From the NCBI GenBank assembly GCA_046590705.1, contig JBKJUK010000212.1, positions 1-15,328 of the forward strand: a stretch of DNA of 15,328 bases, read 5' to 3'. A program made the translations under genes and the position numbers. Source of the DNA: JBKJUK01 sp046590705 (GTDB taxonomy: Bacteria; Acidobacteriota; Thermoanaerobaculia; Gp7-AA8). The notes below the pieces were generated by a model, which saw nothing but the letters and a program-made list of their open reading frames with translations, ran no database searches and had not been told where the DNA came from. Positions 13,225 to 15,328 of this stretch are shown one piece after another (within the stretch, counting starts at the first letter, position 1; the number at the start of each line of letters is the position of its first letter).

Positions 13225-14596
13225 CAGATTGCGCGCCGATCCCTTCCCGTTTGATGTTGTACTGCTCGATTTTCTTGTAGAGATTGGAGCGCGGCGTGTC
13301 GATCGACTCTGCGGTTCTGGAGACATTCCAGCCGTTCTCACGAAGCTTGGCGAGAATGAAACCTTTCTCGGCTTCATCCTTGAAGTCCTGCAGCGTGGCC
13401 ATTTTCATCGATCCGGCGATGATCTCTTCAGGAGCTCGAAAGAACTCCGCGGGAAGGTCGGTGATATCGACATTCTCGGATGGGGACATGATCACGATGC
13501 GTTCCACCAGATTGCGAAGCTCCCTCACATTCCCCCGCCACCTCGCATCCTGAAGCGCCTTGCGTGCAGCATTCGTGAAGGCTTTCGGTTTCACGTTGTG
13601 CTCGAGTGCGAACATCGAAGCGAAATGTTCCGCGATCAGTCCGATGTCGTCCTTCCGCTCACGCAGTGCGGGGGTTCGAATCGGAATCACGTTCAAACGG
13701 TAATAAAGATCCTCGCGAAAACGATTGTTGCGAATCTCCTCCGCGAGTTCCTTGTTCGTGGCAGCGATCACGCGAACGTCGACGTTCACCACGCTGGCGG
13801 AACCGACCGGCTCGACCTCGCCTTCCTGAAGTACTCGCAGCACCTTGGCCTGCGTCCGCAACGACATGTCGCCGATCTCATCGAGAAAGATCGTTCCGCC
13901 ATCTGCTGCGACGAACTTGCCGGTCTGTTTTTTGACCGCGCCTGTGAAGGAACCCTTCTCATGACCGAAGAGCTCGGATTCGATCAACTCCTCAGGAATC
14001 GCCGCACAGTTGACCTGCACGAAGGGCATCTGTTTCCGAGACGAAAGACGATGAATCTCACGGGCCACGAGTTCTTTGCCCGTTCCTGATTCACCCTGGA
14101 TCAGAACCGTTGCCTTGGTGGGAGCAGATCGCTCGATCTGCGCGCGCAGAGCCTTGACGGGCTCCGATTCGCCGACGATCTGGTAAATCTTCTCATCGCG
14201 CTCGCGATACTCGGAATTCTCCTCTTCGAGCTGCCCCTGTCGAATGGCGTTTCTGACAGCGAGAAGCAGACGATCACGGTTGAGCGGTTTCTCGAGGAAA
14301 TCGAATGCACCGAGCTTGGTGCACTCCACGGCCGTGTGCACGTCGCCATGTCCGGAGACCATGATCACCGGGCTGCGCATCTTCAGCGTTCGAAAGTTCT
14401 CGAGAACTTCGAGTCCGTCGAGAACGGGCATCTTGATGTCCAGCAGCACGCAGTCGTACGGAATCCGAGTGGCCTTGTCGATACCATCCTGTCCTGATCT
14501 GGCCTCATCGACTTTGTAGCCCTCGTACTCGAGCGTCATCCGGATTGCTTCACGGATGGAAGTCTCGTCATCGATTACCAGGACTCTTGCAGCCAT
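13208..14596 (-). CDS. Sigma-54-dependent response regulator (NtrC family)
   Basis: 462 residues with three domains. The receiver (about 3-118) has D9/D10, phospho-acceptor D53 in VLLDIKMP, S81 in MVSGHG and K103 in LEKP. The AAA+ sigma-54 interaction domain (about 140-375) has Walker A GESGTGKE (168-175), L1 loop GSFTGA (215-220), Walker B TIFLDE (235-240) and an arginine-rich RFREDLYYRLNV box. The C-terminal Fis-type helix-turn-helix (about 415-450) ends in NVSRTAESIDTPRSNLYKKI. The L1 loop has Ser in place of the usual Ala of GAFTGA. It is probably a DNA-binding activator working with RpoN; the target genes are unknown. Start ATG 14596 has AAGGAG 6 nt upstream. No histidine kinase lies upstream, so it is an orphan regulator. 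NtrX-like is possible, but no NtrY is present. Confidence 0.95.
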   Translation of the reverse strand: MAARVLVIDDETSIREAIRMTLEYEGYKVDEARSGQDGIDKATRIPYDCVLLDIKMPVLDGLEVLENFRTLKMRSPVIMVSGHGDVHTAVECTKLGAFDFLEKPLNRDRLLLAVRNAIRQGQLEEENSEYRERDEKIYQIVGESEPVKALRAQIERSAPTKATVLIQGESGTGKELVAREIHRLSSRKQMPFVQVNCAAIPEELIESELFGHEKGSFTGAVKKQTGKFVAADGGTIFLDEIGDMSLRTQAKVLRVLQEGEVEPVGSASVVNVDVRVIAATNKELAEEIRNNRFREDLYYRLNVIPIRTPALRERKDDIGLIAEHFASMFALEHNVKPKAFTNAARKALQDARWRGNVRELRNLVERIVIMSPSENVDITDLPAEFFRAPEEIIAGSMKMATLQDFKDEAEKGFILAKLRENGWNVSRTAESIDTPRSNLYKKIEQYNIKREGIGAQSDGTEQ

Positions 14597-14768
14597 TCAA
14601 TCTCCTTGGGTGTGAGCCCGCACCTTACACCGGCCAGAAGTCTGTGGCGTAATCTCTTGCAGACCAGGCCACGCTCAAGAGCAAAGGTGACGCCACCAAC
14701 AGCTCCCGGATACTGCGAGCTCAGGCGCCCATGGCTCGAAGAGAGATTCGTTCTTTGCGCCACGTCAT

Positions 14769-14890
14769 TCCGAAGCAGCACGCCGAACTCGCTCGTGCAC
14801 AGGACTACGAGTGCGACTGAGAAATCTACGCGAAGGGTTCGCGATCAGCATTTACAGCGCGGTCCCTGTGCGCAGATCCCTCGCATCCAC
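14769..14890 (+). repeat. Degenerate GTCATTCCGA...AATCTACGCG dispersed repeat
   Basis: GTCATTCCGAAGCAGC at about 14764 is followed by an imperfect stem (TCGCTCGT and ACGAGTGCGA near 14790 and 14806), then GAGAAATCTACGCG and, further on, CAGATCCCTCGCAT (about 14872-14886). The order of GTCATTCCGA, a variable palindrome and (G)AATCTACGCG matches a repeat type often seen between genes in Acidobacteriota and other phyla. Recognition is from memory; boundaries are approximate. Confidence 0.4.
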
Positions 14891-15027
14891 CCGTCCCGCC
14901 GCTTCTGAACCTCCTCCAAGGGAACGAGGCGGTTCATTCATGTAAAACAGGCGCGCAGCGACGATCGCGGGCTCGGGATGCCATTGCGCGTTCGCTGCTC
15001 GTCTTCATCGCACGCCACATGCGTTGG

Positions 15028-15126
15028 CCTCACAGGGCCGGAGGCCCGGCATCGCTTTAGCCACGGCCGTGAGGCCGTGGAACACGCGCTCTGCGCCTGC
15101 TTCTGAGCCGCGGAGCGGCGGCATCG
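15028..15126 (-). repeat. Multi-hairpin dispersed repeat, copy 2 (inverted)
   Basis: Read on the minus strand it has CGATGCC, a GCCGCTCCGCGGCTC hairpin, a variable 24-nt middle, the perfect hairpin CCACGGCCTCACGGCCGTGG (15061-15080), GCT, then GCGATGCC and the hairpin GGGCC-TCC-GGCCC (15035-15047). The same order and motifs occur at 15217-15316. Confidence 0.8.
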
Positions 15127-15216
15127 CGATTTCCCGCCCTTCGGTACGAACCACAATTCGTACGCATCGGTCCAACGTTGGCGTAACGTCGACGATCTAC
15201 TCGATCCCGTTCGAAT

Positions 15217-15316
15217 CGATGCCGCCCCGCCGGGGCTCCGAGGGATGTCGGGTGCGCTACATCCACGGCCTCACGGCCGTGGCTTCAGCGATGCCGGGCC
15301 TCCGGCCCTCTGAGGG
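15217..15316 (+). repeat. Multi-hairpin dispersed repeat, copy 3
   Basis: CGATGCCGCCCCGCCGGGGC (15217-15236) forms the first hairpin. After a variable middle comes the perfect 8-bp stem with a TCAC loop, CCACGGCCTCACGGCCGTGG (15263-15282), then CTTCA and GCGATGCC leading to the hairpin GGGCC-TCC-GGCCC (15296-15308). Copy 2 lies head-to-head 90 nt upstream. Confidence 0.8.
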
Positions 15317-15328
15317 CGGACATTGCTC

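Larger units (their letters stand above)
14597..15328. other. Gene-free, repeat-rich region
   Basis: I see no supported gene in these 732 nt; open frames here are short, lack ribosome binding sites and lie over repeats. The region should contain the promoter of the sigma-54 regulator gene (about 14600-14730), but I found no clear hexamers. A GTCATTCCGA-type repeat lies at 14769-14890 and two head-to-head copies of the multi-hairpin element at 15028-15126 and 15217-15316. Confidence 0.5.

Noticed and set aside
13225..13377. N-terminal extension of murI up to 13377
   Set aside because: Overlaps the regulator gene in another frame, is Ser/Arg-rich and lacks family similarity; ATG 13224 gives the usual MurI N-terminus.
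13154..14089. Plus-strand ORF (311 codons) opposite the sigma-54 regulator
   Set aside because: Shadow frame; the minus strand carries an intact receiver/AAA+/HTH protein.
14731..14820. 29-residue ORF starting at ATG 14731
   Set aside because: No ribosome binding site, and most of it lies within the GTCATTCCGA-type repeat.
15200..15225. GTTCGAATC motif like a tRNA T-loop
   Set aside because: The flanking bases do not form a T-stem and no anticodon or acceptor arm can be drawn; the motif runs into the repeat element.
7146..15316. CRISPR array from the recurring GC palindromes
   Set aside because: The three copies are about 8 kb apart or inverted, not regularly spaced direct repeats, and there are no cas genes.

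Overview
The window looks like a chromosomal segment of a GC-rich (my estimate, roughly 58-60%), free-living Gram-negative bacterium, most likely an Acidobacteriota lineage. That placement is inference. It rests on DUF2911 and DUF4388 proteins, a LolC/E-type permease, a split methylmalonyl-CoA mutase, an NtrC-type sigma-54 activator, frequent TTG starts and many dispersed palindromic intergenic repeats. No phage, transposase, CRISPR, rRNA or tRNA gene was seen.

Layout. 2-541 (+): 3' end of a CocE/X-Pro dipeptidyl-peptidase-type hydrolase. 794-3640 (+): an apparent three-gene operon of a small ABM/IsdG-fold protein, a cobalamin-binding protein with the CarH-type W-x9-E-H signature, and a soluble PAS-like histidine kinase, followed by short overlapping ORFs that may be the remnant of a response regulator. 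4000-4845 (+): secreted DUF2911 protein. 7023-5059 (-): DUF4388 protein, then a secreted protein of unknown function. 7475-9389 (+): methylmalonyl-CoA mutase large subunit overlapping a small YbaN/DUF454-like membrane protein. 9716-12106 (+): carA, then a LolC/E-type permease. 14596-12400 (-): sigma-54 response regulator overlapping murI by 17 nt. 14597-15328: no gene, repeats only.

The most interesting part is 794-3640. A cobalamin-binding domain that keeps most of the CarH photoreceptor signature, but has Gln where CarH has its second axial His, is translationally coupled to a possible heme-binding/degrading ABM protein and followed by a cytosolic histidine kinase. This suggests a sensory module (light, B12 or tetrapyrrole) that signals by phosphotransfer rather than by direct DNA binding. 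The function is inferred.

The intergenic spaces carry at least six structurally distinct inverted-repeat elements. They include a roughly 100-bp multi-hairpin element present three times (7146, 15028, 15217) and a REPIN-like pair of 30-nt inverted arms between 9453 and 9575. Two genes (carA and the DUF4388 gene) have a perfect TATAAT ending exactly 8 nt before the start codon, which suggests near-leaderless transcripts.
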